Of a DNA stretch of 64,000 bases, positions 34,987-47,936 are shown piece after piece. The DNA is from Paenibacillaceae bacterium (GTDB lineage Bacteria; Bacillota; Bacilli; Paenibacillales; NBRC-103111): assembly GCA_029256185.1 (NCBI GenBank), contig JAQSYI010000015.1, positions 94,337 to 158,336 of the forward strand. The letters are read 5' to 3'. The notes beneath the pieces were generated by a model. The model had not been told where the DNA came from. It ran no database searches and saw nothing but the letters and a program-made list of their open reading frames with translations. A program made the translations under genes and the position numbers. Each line of letters starts with the position of its first letter. Position 1 is the first letter of the stretch.

Positions 34987-35478
34987 TTGATTACCCGGCA
35001 TGTCAAGAAGCTGCGCAAGCCGCTGGAGGGCAAGCCGGATATTCTGATCCGCAATGGCGAGATCGATACGGCTCTGCTTTCGCGCAGCGGTCTGGACTTT
35101 GACAAGCTGCGGGCCATGCTGCGGGCTCAGGACATTTTCTCCATAAGCGGAGTGGCATACACCATCTATGAAACCAACGGTACCTTGAGCGTTCTGCGCA
35201 AGTCCCGGTATGACGGAGTAACCCGTCAGGACCTGAATCTGCCCGACAGGGAACTCCGTTTGCCCTGCAGTCTGGTGGAGAACGGAGTTATCTGCCGGGA
35301 GAACTTGCAGGAAATCGGCCGGGACGAAGATTGGTTGCGCCGCCGGCTGCAGGATATGGGTTACCTCGACATTCAATCCGTCACTTGCGCCGAAACAACC
35401 GAGACCGGAGAGCTTGCCGTTATTGCCCGGGCCTACATGACTTCCGCAGCCGCCAAAAGCACCACCCCTGTCCCGTGA
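34987..35478 (+). pseudogene. YetF-like (DUF421) protein, truncated N terminus
   Basis: The frame opens after a stop at 34936-34938 and encodes only the soluble C-terminal half of a YetF/DUF421 protein: KKLRKPLEGKPDILIRNGEI, LLSRSGLDFDKLRAMLRAQ and SISGVAYTIYETNGTLSVL are the family core. The three N-terminal membrane helices that normally precede it are absent, and the available TTG start (34987) has no proper ribosome site. The C-terminal extension (VIARAYMTSAAAKS) is intact. Probably a gene remnant; a short translated version cannot be excluded. A hairpin follows at 35549-35571. Confidence 0.75.
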
Positions 35479-35548
35479 TCATCATTCATATGATAGGAAA
35501 TGCCGCAAAAGTAACTGGATGAAATCCGCATCTTGGAAACAGCAAAAT

Positions 35549-35571
35549 CCCGTCACCATGAGGATGACGGG
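35549..35571. terminator. Hairpin between DUF421 remnant and cheX
   Basis: CCCGTCA (35549-35555) pairs with TGACGGG (35565-35571), with inner CC/GG pairs; it lies 33 bp after the end of cheX on the minus strand. Confidence 0.6.
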
Positions 35572-35603
35572 TATGTATGATCATATCAGGCCGTTAAGTT
35601 AGT

Positions 35604-36074
35604 TTAAGCCCCTTTTTTGCGGAGATCCACTTCGACCCGCATGGGTCCAATAACCGTTTGAATGGGAAGCACCAGCACCCGGCCCGAGATGACGTTCCAT
35701 TCCGGCGGCTGCTCGCTGACTTGGATCACCGGAGGAAGAATGTCGCACGCATAGTGGCTCTCCGAGAAATCCGTCACGGCATTGCCGCTGATGATATTGA
35801 CAATCTCGCTCAACGCCGAGGCGACAAAGTCATCGAGGGTTTCCATCTCCATGCCGGACATAATCCGCACCATTTCCAGCGTCATGCTCTCCGGGAAGCA
35901 ATAGAGGATGCTCCCTTCCAAGTCGCCGATGATACCAATGCTGACATAAGCTTTTTTGTTGGAGCTCCCTTCATTGAGGATCTGTTCCACGCCGCGGTGT
36001 ATCTCCAGATCCAGCATCAGTTGGAACACTTCACGGGTTGCCTTATAGAAGGGATTGACCAGTTCAGTGTTCAT
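35604..36074 (-). CDS. CheX-like chemotaxis phosphatase domain protein
   Basis: 156 residues of the CheC/CheX/FliY fold. The phosphatase-type helix ETLDDFVASALSEIVNIISGNAV carries the E..N signature (Glu and Asn in SEIVNIISGN), and the strand-rich remainder (SVGIIGDLEGSILYCFPES, ILVLPIQTVIGPMRVEVDL) fits the family. CheX removes phosphate from CheY-P. Start ATG 36074 has CTGGAGGAGCC upstream and overlaps the hemerythrin gene by 11 bp, so the two are co-translated. No other chemotaxis gene is nearby. Confidence 0.85.
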   Translation of the reverse strand: MNTELVNPFYKATREVFQLMLDLEIHRGVEQILNEGSSNKKAYVSIGIIGDLEGSILYCFPESMTLEMVRIMSGMEMETLDDFVASALSEIVNIISGNAVTDFSESHYACDILPPVIQVSEQPPEWNVISGRVLVLPIQTVIGPMRVEVDLRKKGA

Positions 36075-36489
36075 GGGCTGGCTCCTCCAGACTGTGAAGG
36101 AAGTCGGCGATCTTCTGATCCGATGCTCCTACATGATTAATCAGCCACGCCAGCAATTTCCCGGCAAACTTCTGCACCAGCGGTTCTTGGAAGCCCTGCT
36201 CCTCGAACAACCGGATGAACTCTCCCACCTCAGCGGTAAACTGGGCATGCGTCTCGCAGTGGCGGGCGCAGTCAGGGTAGCAGATTTCCTTCTGATACGC
36301 CTCTTCATCCCGGAAGTGGATCACCACGTATTGCTTCATAAAGTCCAACGTTTCCTTGACCTTCTCCACCTTGTTGTCCCAGGACTCCTTGGACCGCAAG
36401 GCCAATACAAATTCCTCTACCCGTGCAAATAACTCCTTATGCTGCGCGTCGATCAGTTCCACACCAATATTATACTTTTCCTTCCACAT
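36064..36489 (-). CDS. Bacteriohemerythrin
   Basis: 141-residue four-helix O2/di-iron protein. Iron-ligand motifs are complete: His in IDAQHKELF, His and Glu in VVIHFRDEEAYQ, His pair in HCETHAQF, and His/Asp in NHVGASDQKI. It binds oxygen reversibly or senses oxygen/NO. Start ATG 36489; overlaps the downstream cheX by 11 bp, an arrangement suggesting an oxygen-linked input to chemotaxis signalling. Preceding sequence (36490-36600) is AT-rich and probably holds the promoter. Confidence 0.9.
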   Translation of the reverse strand: MWKEKYNIGVELIDAQHKELFARVEEFVLALRSKESWDNKVEKVKETLDFMKQYVVIHFRDEEAYQKEICYPDCARHCETHAQFTAEVGEFIRLFEEQGFQEPLVQKFAGKLLAWLINHVGASDQKIADFLHSLEEPAHEH

Positions 36490-36606
36490 CGTCTTCGGAT
36501 ATCTCCTCTCAACTGCAGCTTTATGAGAAATAATATCAATTATAAGACAAAGTTCGGCAACATTCTATTTTATTCTCATAAAATTCTGATAAAATTTTCC
36601 CTCGAT

Positions 36607-36647
36607 AAAAAAAGCCGACTGTCCCTTATATTGAAGGAACAATCGGC
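36607..36647 (-). terminator. Terminator of the pyr operon
   Basis: On the minus strand GCCGATTGTTCCTT (36647-36634) pairs with AAGGGACAGTCGGC (36627-36614), followed by a T-run to 36607. Confidence 0.9.
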
Positions 36648-36708
36648 GCATGCTTTGCGTCCGTCCGGTTCGGAAATAGATGTGATATCTACTTGATCGG
36701 CTCTACCC

Positions 36709-37353
36709 CTATTTGCCGAAAGCCAGAGGGTCCTTGCGCCAGGACTGGAGCAGCTCCACATCGGATTGGCGGACACGGCCCAGCTTGACGGCTGTTTCGA
36801 TCAGCGCCGTGTAATTGGACAAGGTGTGCAGCGGCATATTCCGCTCCCGGAAGGCAGCCTCCGCTTGCTCCAGCTGATAGGTGAAGATGGCCAGCACGCC
36901 AAGGGCTTGTCCTCCCGCTTCATTAACCGCAAGCGCTGCCTTTAGGGAGCTGCCTCCGGTGGAGATCAGATCCTCGATCACCACGGTTTTGGCCGCGGGC
37001 TTCAGCACGCCTTCAATCTGGTTCTGCTTGCCGTGCCCTTTGGCCTTGTCGCGGATATAGATCATGGGCAGGTTCAGCTTGTCCGCCACCCACGCGGCAT
37101 GGGGAATTCCCGCTGTTGCCGTGCCGGCGATAACCTCCGCATCGGGATGAAGCTCCCGCACCAGGGATGCGAAGCCGTCGGCGATCAGGCTGCGGATCTC
37201 CGGAAAGGACATGGTCAGACGATTGTCGCAATAGATCGGGGAAATAATACCCGAGGTCCAAGTGAACGGCTGCTCCGGCCGCAGGGCAACAGCCTCAATC
37301 TTAAGAAGCGCTTCGGCGACTTGCGCCGCAAGAATTTCCTGCTTGGTGGTCAT
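36709..37353 (-). CDS. pyrE: Orotate phosphoribosyltransferase
   Basis: 214 residues; joins orotate and PRPP to make OMP. PRPP loop VVIEDLISTGGSSLKA and the orotate-site stretch GIISPIYCDNRL, plus IYIRDKAKGHGKQNQIEG, are diagnostic. Last gene of the pyr operon; its start overlaps the pyrF stop by 4 bp (ATGA). A Rho-independent terminator follows about 60 bp downstream. Confidence 0.96.
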   Translation of the reverse strand: MTTKQEILAAQVAEALLKIEAVALRPEQPFTWTSGIISPIYCDNRLTMSFPEIRSLIADGFASLVRELHPDAEVIAGTATAGIPHAAWVADKLNLPMIYIRDKAKGHGKQNQIEGVLKPAAKTVVIEDLISTGGSSLKAALAVNEAGGQALGVLAIFTYQLEQAEAAFRERNMPLHTLSNYTALIETAVKLGRVRQSDVELLQSWRKDPLAFGK

Positions 37354-38132
37354 TGGCTCATCAGATCCTTCAGTATGGACTCCAAGGCAAGACGGGGCTC
37401 GGCGGCGGCCGTAATGGGGCGGCCGATCACCACATAGTCCGTACCCTGGGCAAAAGCTTCCCGCGGGGTCATCACGCGGGCTTGATCACCCTTGTCGCTG
37501 CCCGCGGGCCGGATGCCCGGGGTCACCGTGATAAATCCGCGGCCTTGCGCAGCCTTGAGCGCCGAAACCTCCCACGGTGAGGCAACTACGCCGTCCAGAC
37601 CGGAGGCGGCTGCCAGCGCGGCATACCGCAGCACCGTGTCCTCCACGGAGCCGGGAATGCCGATTTCCCCGTTCATCACGGCTTGGCTGGTGCTGGTGAG
37701 CTGGGTCACGGCAATGAGCTTCGGACGGACAGAGCCGGATATACCCGGCTGTGACAAGGCCCGCTCCATCCCTTCCCGCGCTGCCGCCAGCATAGCACCG
37801 CCACCTGCCGCGTGGACATTGAACATGTCCACGCCCAGGCGGGTGATGCTCGCAGCTCCTCCTGCCACTGTATTGGGGATATCATGCAGCTTCAAATCCA
37901 GGAATACCTTGTAGCCCAACTCCTTCAGCTCCCGGACAAAATCGGGACCCGCGGCGTAGAACAGCTGCATGCCTACCTTCATATAACAGGGTATGCCGGC
38001 CAGTTCCTTCAGCAGCCCGCGGGCATCTTCAGCAGATGCATAGTCCAGCGGGATCATGATGCGGCCGGCGTAATCCGCTTCCGTGACCGGCTTGGGCATA
38101 TCTTGATTAATCAGTGTATGGTTATTGTTCAT
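37350..38132 (-). CDS. pyrF: Orotidine-5'-phosphate decarboxylase
   Basis: 260 residues; decarboxylates OMP to UMP. Catalytic signature KVFLDLKLHDIPNTVAGGA, phosphate-site VTPGIRPAGSDKGDQAR and DYVVIGRPITAA. Slightly longer N terminus than usual (about 240). Start ATG 38132 with GGAGG 12 nt upstream; an internal ATG (MPKPVTEA) would give 248 residues. Separated from carB by 135 bp with no gene: pyrK and pyrD, which stand here in B. subtilis, are missing. Confidence 0.95.
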   Translation of the reverse strand: MNNNHTLINQDMPKPVTEADYAGRIMIPLDYASAEDARGLLKELAGIPCYMKVGMQLFYAAGPDFVRELKELGYKVFLDLKLHDIPNTVAGGAASITRLGVDMFNVHAAGGGAMLAAAREGMERALSQPGISGSVRPKLIAVTQLTSTSQAVMNGEIGIPGSVEDTVLRYAALAAASGLDGVVASPWEVSALKAAQGRGFITVTPGIRPAGSDKGDQARVMTPREAFAQGTDYVVIGRPITAAAEPRLALESILKDLMSQ

Positions 38133-38267
38133 CAAGGCTTATAACCTCCACTTTCTGGGACTTTTTTTGGGAAACAGCACCTGGCCGCCACTACTGTACT
38201 TAGGAGCTGTGAGGAAATTAGTACCCGCTTTTGTTGATCATATTCAGCAATTATCCAAGCCTGCTTC

Positions 38268-41472
<3,205 letters not shown>

Positions 41473-41486
<14 letters not shown>

Positions 41487-42660
41487 ACTGGAGATCTCCT
41501 TTCAGTTCGGCGGCTGCCGCATGTCTGATCTTGTCTTCGGTTGCGGCGGCCATGACGGACTGCTGCGGGACATAAGGCTTTGCGGCCTTCAGAGAGCGGA
41601 TCAGCTCCAGGAATTCATCGAACAGATAGCTGGAGTCGAAGGGGCCGGGAGCCGCCTCCGGGTGATATTGGACAGAGAACGCCGGATATTTCGTATGGCG
41701 CAGTCCTTCTATGGTTTTATCATTATTGTTGATGTGGGTGACTTCAAGACCGGTTCCCGCCACCGAATCCTCGCGGACTGTGTAGCCGTGGTTCTGGGAA
41801 GTGATATAGCAGCGTCCGCTGGCCAGCTCCTTCACCGGGTGGTTGCCGCCGCGGTGGCCAAACTTCAGCTTCTCCGTGTCAGCTCCGGATGCCAGTGCCA
41901 GCAGCTGGTGTCCCAGGCAGATGCCGAAGATCGGCAGCTCACCCAGCAATCCTTCAATCATTTTGGCAGCATGGGGAACATCCTTCGGGTCTCCGGGGCC
42001 GTTGGACAGCAGCACACCGTCGGCGCCCAGCCTGCGGATTTGCTCGGCAGTGGCGGTATGGGGCACCACAACCACATCAGCGCCCCGCTTGCTCAGTTCA
42101 CGGATGATGCCGCTCTTGGAGCCGAAGTCCACCAGGACAATCCGCTCCTTGGTTCCGGGGCAGCCGAACACGCTTTTGGTGGAAACCCGGTCCACCTGAT
42201 CCCGCAGCAAGGAGGAGGCACCCAGCCTCTCCTTGAGTTCCTCCACCGGTGCCTTGGAGGTAGTAAGGATTCCTTTCATTGTGCCATAGTGGCGGAGAAT
42301 CCGGGTCAGCATCCGGGTATCAATCCCGCTGATGCCTACAATCCCGTATTCCTTCAGCAGATTGTCAATGGTATACTGCGCTCTCCAGTTGCTCGGAGTT
42401 TCCTCATGGTGACGCACAACAAAACCGTGGATGAACGGCCGCATGGATTCGAAGTCATCCCGGATAATCCCGTAGTTTCCGATCAAGGGATACGTCATCG
42501 TGACAATCTGACCGCAATAAGAGGGATCAGAAAGCACCTCCTGATAGCCTGTAATCCCTGTATTGAACACTACTTCTCCGGTGGATTCGCCGGACGCGCC
42601 GAACGCCTTGCCCGTAAACAGCGTACCGTCCTCCAGAAGCAATCTTGCTTGTGCCTGCAT
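41473..42660 (-). CDS. carA: Carbamoyl-phosphate synthase small subunit
   Basis: 395-residue glutaminase subunit. Class I amidotransferase triad: Cys in [16 protein letters not shown], His/Glu in [16 protein letters not shown]-terminal domain start [16 protein letters not shown]. Passes ammonia to CarB. Slightly longer than E. coli CarA, with an extra C-terminal tail ([25 protein letters not shown] region) that overlaps carB. Start ATG 42660 follows GGAGAGATCCAC. 105 bp separate it from pyrC without evident signals. Confidence 0.97.
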
Positions 42661-42765
42661 GTGGATCTCTCCTTCATTTCTGTAATATGTAGCTGTGTTC
42701 GTATATTCATTACCCGTTCCAACCGGTCTAGCTTCAATCCCTCACCTGCGTGGCAACGTCAGGGG

Positions 42766-44073
42766 CTAATCTTCTGCCCGCTTCTCCTGCCAGACCGTAC
42801 GCCCGCCCACCATGGTAAGCGCCGGCCAGCCCTTCAGCGTCCAGCCGATAAACGGGGTATTGGTGCTTTTGGAGAGAAAGTCTGCCCGGTCGACCGTCTT
42901 CTCTTCCTCCAGATCGATCATCACCAGATCCGCATCCGCGCCTTCTTCAAGTTTGCCCTGGGGCAGACCGAACAGCCGGGCCGGTACCGCGGACATCCGG
43001 TCCAGCAGGAATTCGAGCGTCCAGCGGCCTGTAACCACAAACTTGGTGTACAGCAGCGGGAAGGCCGTCTCGAAGCCGATGATCCCGAAGGGCGCCAGCA
43101 GCATGCCCTTGGCCTTCTCTTCCGCACTGTGGGGAGCATGGTCGGTTACCACAATATCGAGGGTCCCGTCTTCAAGCCCTTCGATGACGGCCGCCACATC
43201 CCGCGGCGTCCTGAGCGGCGGGTTCATCTTCCAGTCCGCATCCATTCCGGGGATATCCTCGTCGGAGAGAATCAGGTGGTGGGGACATACCTCCGCCGTC
43301 ACACGGATACCGATGGCCTTGGCTTGACGGATCAGGCGCACCGACTGCTCCGTGCTCACATGGCAGACATGATAATGGACGCCGGTCGCCTCTGCCAATA
43401 AAATGTCCCGGCCTACATGAATCGCCTCGGACTCGTTGGGAATCCCCTTCAGGCCGTGCTTGGCGGCAAATGCCCCTTCCGTTACCGGCGCGCCTTCTAT
43501 AAGGGTATTGTCCTCACAGTGGGCCACCACCGGCATATTCAGCCGCTTGGCCTCCGCCATGGCGTTCTTCATCATCTGTGAGCTCTGCACGCCTACTCCG
43601 TCATCGGAGAAGGCCACCGCACCCGCTTCCTGCAAGGCGGAGAAATCCGTCAGTTCCCTGCCCAGCTCTTGCTTGCTGATGCTTCCGTAAGGGAGCACCC
43701 GCACGCCGGAGCCTTCTGTTCTTGCCTTCTCCAGGATATATCGAATCGTCTCGGGAGTATCGGTCACCGGTCTGGTATTAGGCATGCAAGCGATGGTGGT
43801 GAACCCTCCTCTTGCCGCCGACCGCGTTCCTGTTGCGATGGTTTCCTTATGCTCAAAACCCGGCTCACGAAGATGGACGTGCATATCGATGAATCCGGCG
43901 GAGACCAGCCTGCCTTTGGCATCGATGATCTCATGGCCGTTTGTACGAGCCGGAGGCAACGGTTGCGAGCCGTCCGCAATCACGGCAATCCTGCCGTTCT
44001 CCACCAGTATGTGCTTTGCCGTCTGCTCGTTGCCGGTTGTCACTGCCTTGGCGTTCAAGATCCAAACTCCCAT
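42766..44073 (-). CDS. pyrC: Dihydroorotase
   Basis: 435 residues, class I dihydroorotase of the amidohydrolase fold. Zinc ligands in FIDMHVHLREPGFEHKET, later MPVVAHCED and YHVCHVSTEQSV, and catalytic Asp in IVVTDHAPHSAEEK. Interconverts carbamoyl aspartate and dihydroorotate. The frame opens 90 nt upstream through the 30-bp repeat; ATG 44073 (MGVWILNA) is the start because AAAGGGAGGATACT stands before it. The upstream 120 bp to pyrB is unusually long for this operon and contains a direct repeat. Confidence 0.96.
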   Translation of the reverse strand: MGVWILNAKAVTTGNEQTAKHILVENGRIAVIADGSQPLPPARTNGHEIIDAKGRLVSAGFIDMHVHLREPGFEHKETIATGTRSAARGGFTTIACMPNTRPVTDTPETIRYILEKARTEGSGVRVLPYGSISKQELGRELTDFSALQEAGAVAFSDDGVGVQSSQMMKNAMAEAKRLNMPVVAHCEDNTLIEGAPVTEGAFAAKHGLKGIPNESEAIHVGRDILLAEATGVHYHVCHVSTEQSVRLIRQAKAIGIRVTAEVCPHHLILSDEDIPGMDADWKMNPPLRTPRDVAAVIEGLEDGTLDIVVTDHAPHSAEEKAKGMLLAPFGIIGFETAFPLLYTKFVVTGRWTLEFLLDRMSAVPARLFGLPQGKLEEGADADLVMIDLEEEKTVDRADFLSKSTNTPFIGWTLKGWPALTMVGGRTVWQEKRAED

Positions 44074-44092
44074 AGTATCCTCCCTTTTGCAC

Positions 44093-44188
44093 CCCACAAA
44101 GTGAAGTATGGCTGCGATGCTTATTCCGATTACTTTGCGGGGACCCCAACTCTTAACACCCACAAAGTGAAGTATGGCTGCGATGCTT
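44093..44188 (-). repeat. 30-bp direct repeat between pyrB and pyrC
   Basis: Two identical 30-bp copies at 44093-44122 and 44159-44188 (period 66): on the minus strand AAGCATCGCAGCCATACT followed by TCACTTTGTGGG. The downstream copy forms a hairpin with preceding CCCCGCAAAGT (ACTTTGTGGGG, one G-U). The AAGCATCG word also occurs in the repeats at 59.8 kb. Confidence 0.85.
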
Positions 44189-44192
44189 CCTT

Positions 44193-45652
<1,460 letters not shown>

Positions 45653-45723
45653 TTATGGGTTTGGGTTGCTTGTGCTGATTCCCTTTATGTACTCCCGTCA
45701 GCCCCGAAACAAACATTCTTCAG

Positions 45724-45754
45724 CAAAAAAAACCTTGCCGCATACGGCAAGGTT
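45724..45754 (-). terminator. pyr leader: Attenuator terminator in the pyr leader
   Basis: AACCTTGCCG (45731-45740) pairs perfectly with CGGCAAGGTT (45745-45754), 4-nt loop, T-run on the minus strand to 45724; lies 87 bp upstream of pyrR. Confidence 0.9.
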
Positions 45755-45870
45755 TGGATGATAAGTTAGGAGTCCGCACAAAAAAGCACATCCTGATCGA
45801 TTACGAAACAGGAAGCCTTCGCGTACACAACTTAACTGACGGAACACGCAGCTCCACCAAAAGATCGTTC

Positions 45871-45899
45871 ACCTTGCCAGCCTCACGGGACTGTCACTT
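45871..45899 (-). promoter_or_regulatory. pyr leader: PyrR-binding loop (anti-antiterminator)
   Basis: On the minus strand AAGTGACAGTCCCGTGAGG then CTGGCAAGGT. The AGTCCNGNGAGGCTG core is the PyrR recognition sequence of Bacilli. The CAAGG part can alternatively pair with the terminator strand, which gives the usual switch. Confidence 0.85.
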
Positions 45900-45921
45900 A
45901 AAGGTGCTATTCGATTACAGG

Positions 45922-45950
45922 AATTATCCCATGTTCGACAAAAGAAGTCA
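45922..45950 (-). promoter_or_regulatory. Sigma-A promoter of the pyr operon
   Basis: On the minus strand TTGACT (45950-45945), 17-bp spacer, GATAAT (45927-45922). Start near 45915, giving a leader of about 280 nt. Confidence 0.8.
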
Positions 45951-46056
45951 AGTCCCAACTTCCTTTGTACGGTCTGCTCCTGTGTCAGTTCTGTGGCATG
46001 GCTTTCCCCGGGGAAGGCAAGCTGCATCAAGAGCAATTTCACTCCTCCATAAAATA

Positions 46057-46074
46057 TGCAAAATAAACTTTGCA
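46057..46074. promoter_or_regulatory. Operator 1 for the XRE regulator
   Basis: TGCAAAATAAACTTTGCA, 6-bp arms TGCAAA/TTTGCA; near-identical to operator 2 at 46126-46143. Confidence 0.65.
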
Positions 46075-46091
46075 AAACATGCAAAGTTAGC

Positions 46092-46120
46092 TTGACACTA
46101 TTCGCAAAGCTAACTATACT
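46092..46120 (+). promoter_or_regulatory. Promoter of the XRE-membrane protein pair
   Basis: TTGACA (46092-46097), 17-bp spacer, TATACT (46115-46120). It is framed by an inverted repeat AGTTAGC (46085-46091) / GCTAACT (46109-46115) and by operators 1 and 2, so its control looks elaborate. Confidence 0.85.
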
Positions 46121-46125
46121 AAAAT

Positions 46126-46143
46126 TGCAAAGTAAACATTGCA
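46126..46143. promoter_or_regulatory. Operator 2 for the XRE regulator
   Basis: TGCAAAGTAAACATTGCA, same spacing as operator 1 and placed at about the transcription start of the promoter at 46092-46120. Confidence 0.65.
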
Positions 46144-46156
46144 GGGGAGTGAGCGC

Positions 46157-46363
46157 TTGAAAACGAGAATTCCGGAGCTGCGCAAGCAGCATAAGCTTTC
46201 CCAGGAAGAATTGGCCCTGGCAGTCGGAGTTACCCGGCAGACCATCACCTCTCTTGAGGTGGGGAAGTATACAGCTTCTCTGGTTCTTGCCTACAAAATC
46301 GCCAAGTATTTTGGACTTGCCATCGAAGACGTATTTGATTTCAGCGAAGTGGAGGAATTCTAA
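46157..46363 (+). CDS. XRE-family regulator
   Basis: 68-residue stand-alone helix-turn-helix protein ([24 protein letters not shown], recognition helix [36 protein letters not shown]). Very close in type to the YozG/YgzD-like small regulators that pair with a membrane protein. Start TTG 46157, with GGGGAGTGAG 4-5 nt upstream; an 18-nt longer frame lacks a site. Stop and next ATG share one base (TAATG). The nested repeats around its promoter suggest autoregulation. Confidence 0.9.
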   Translation: MKTRIPELRKQHKLSQEELALAVGVTRQTITSLEVGKYTASLVLAYKIAKYFGLAIEDVFDFSEVEEF

Positions 46364-46803
46364 TGGATAACTACAGAACAAAAGTTCAAAACCGCATCAA
46401 CATTTTATCCCTTGTTGCCGTAGGTACAGCTTTGATCTATACGGTTCTTACCTTGTACCGCGATCATCTTCCCGACATTCCCAGCTTTATTAACGGCTTC
46501 CACAGCGGGGCTTTTTTCGGGCTGGAGCTGATTGTAATTCTGTTCATTGTCAAGTTTTTCAGAGTCCGTAAGAATGATGCTGCGCTTAAAAAGCTGCATA
46601 TTGAAGAAAACGATGAGCGAACCGGCTTGATTATCCAGAAAGCAGGCTCCCTCGGTATGGTCATCGTCCTCGTTGGACTTACCGTTGCCACAATCATCTC
46701 CGGCTTTTTCAATACATTCATCTTCTTTACTTTATTGGGCGCCTTGCTTTTTATCCTGCTTGTCTTTTATTCCTTGTGGATCTATTTTGCCAAGAAAATC
46801 TGA
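46363..46803 (+). CDS. Four-helix membrane protein, partner of the XRE regulator
   Basis: 146 residues. Helices: ILSLVAVGTALIYTVLTLY, GAFFGLELIVILFIVKFF, SLGMVIVLVGLTVATIISG and FFTLLGALLFILLVFYSLW. The loop LKKLHIEENDERTGLIIQKAG with the ENDER motif is typical for the small membrane proteins paired with stand-alone XRE regulators (DUF2178/DUF3796-like). Function unknown; possibly senses or resists membrane stress. Translation is coupled to the regulator. The remnant of an IS element begins directly after the stop. Confidence 0.82.
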   Translation: MDNYRTKVQNRINILSLVAVGTALIYTVLTLYRDHLPDIPSFINGFHSGAFFGLELIVILFIVKFFRVRKNDAALKKLHIEENDERTGLIIQKAGSLGMVIVLVGLTVATIISGFFNTFIFFTLLGALLFILLVFYSLWIYFAKKI

Positions 46804-47060
46804 ATATCTGCAAAAGCCATGCGGTCGTCGCAGGATGGGAACGGATATATCTTGAGGAAGGCGCAGAAGGTCTTTACAAAGACCGGCGCGGCCGGTCTTG
46901 CAGCACAAAACCAGGGCGTCCACCAAAACTGGACAAACAGGCGGAGGAAGATTTGATAGCCGAGAATCAGCGGTTGCGCATGGAGAATGACTACTTAAAA
47001 AAATTGAACGCCTTAGTTCGGGAACGCGAGTTGTCCGAGAAAAAGAAAAAGCTCAGGTAA
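46804..47060 (+). pseudogene. IS3-family OrfA, 5' truncated
   Basis: Starts inside the helix-turn-helix region (SHAVVAGWERIYLEEGAEGL, KDRRGR, KPGRPPKLDKQAEEDL) and keeps the C-terminal leucine-zipper part (ENQRLRMENDYLKKLNALV). About the first 60 residues, including the start, are gone. Ends at the A-rich frameshift site G AAA AAG (47045-47051), but the -1 frame is closed soon after; OrfB lies in the +1 frame, so an indel has broken the normal fusion. Confidence 0.85.
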
Positions 47061-47133
47061 TCTAAGGCGTAAATACAAGATTACTGAGCTGATAAAGATA
47101 GCAGAAATCCCTCGTAGCACGTACTATTACCAT

Positions 47134-47892
47134 GTGAAGAACTTTGACAAGCCGGATAAGTACGCCGAAGTTAAGCAGGATATTCTGCGTATTTTCCGCG
47201 ATGAAAACAAGTGTCGCAGAGGATATCGGGCTGTTACCCTTGAACTGCGCAGAACCCGACACATCAATCACAAAACGGTGCAGCGGCTGATGAAAGAACT
47301 CGGCCTTTTCTGCATGGTCAGAGCAAAAAAGTATCGCTCTTACAAGGGCGAAGTGGGAAAGGTTGCGCCAAATCTGCTCAACCGGGATTTTACGGCAAAA
47401 CGGCCTAATGAAAAGTGGGCGACAGATATAACCGAGTTCAGCTTATTTGGGAAAAAGCTGTATCTGTCAACGATTATCGACCTGTACAACAGCGAGATCG
47501 TCAGCTACACAATCAGTCCTCATCCGCGCCTGTCGTTGGTTATGGATATGCTGAACCAAGCCGTGGATCGGTTGCCGAGGCAGCACGCACTTATCCTTCA
47601 TTCCGATCAGGGCTGGCATTACCAGATGAAGGCGTACCAACGAGTGCTTGAAGCAAACCATATCAGTCAAAGCATGTCTCGAAAGGGTAATTGTCTGGAC
47701 AACGCCGTACAGGAGAATTTCTTCGGTATTCTCAAATCTGAGCTTTTGTACATTCAGCAGTTTGACTCCATTGAGCATTTCATTCAGGAGTTGCATAATT
47801 ACATGCACTGGTACAATCACCGGAGGACGAAGGAAAAATTAAAAGGAATGAGCCCGGTTGAATACCGAACCCATTCCTGTGGTGTTGCGTAG
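47134..47892 (+). CDS. IS3-family transposase OrfB (DDE)
   Basis: 252 residues from GTG 47134; the conserved frame is open from 47017 (KYKITELIKIAEIPRSTYYY precedes the GTG). DDE catalytic triad: Asp in KWATDITEFSLFG, Asp in LILHSDQGWHYQ, Glu in NAVQENFFGILKSE; C-terminal YMHWYNHRRTKEKLKGMSPVEYR is typical for the IS150 subgroup. It needs the OrfA fusion for normal transposition, and that is broken here, so the element is probably immobile by itself. Confidence 0.92.
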   Translation: MKNFDKPDKYAEVKQDILRIFRDENKCRRGYRAVTLELRRTRHINHKTVQRLMKELGLFCMVRAKKYRSYKGEVGKVAPNLLNRDFTAKRPNEKWATDITEFSLFGKKLYLSTIIDLYNSEIVSYTISPHPRLSLVMDMLNQAVDRLPRQHALILHSDQGWHYQMKAYQRVLEANHISQSMSRKGNCLDNAVQENFFGILKSELLYIQQFDSIEHFIQELHNYMHWYNHRRTKEKLKGMSPVEYRTHSCGVA

Positions 47893-47936
47893 TCGATGTA
47901 GTTTGTTAATCATGGGTTGTGCTCGAGACGGTTGCG

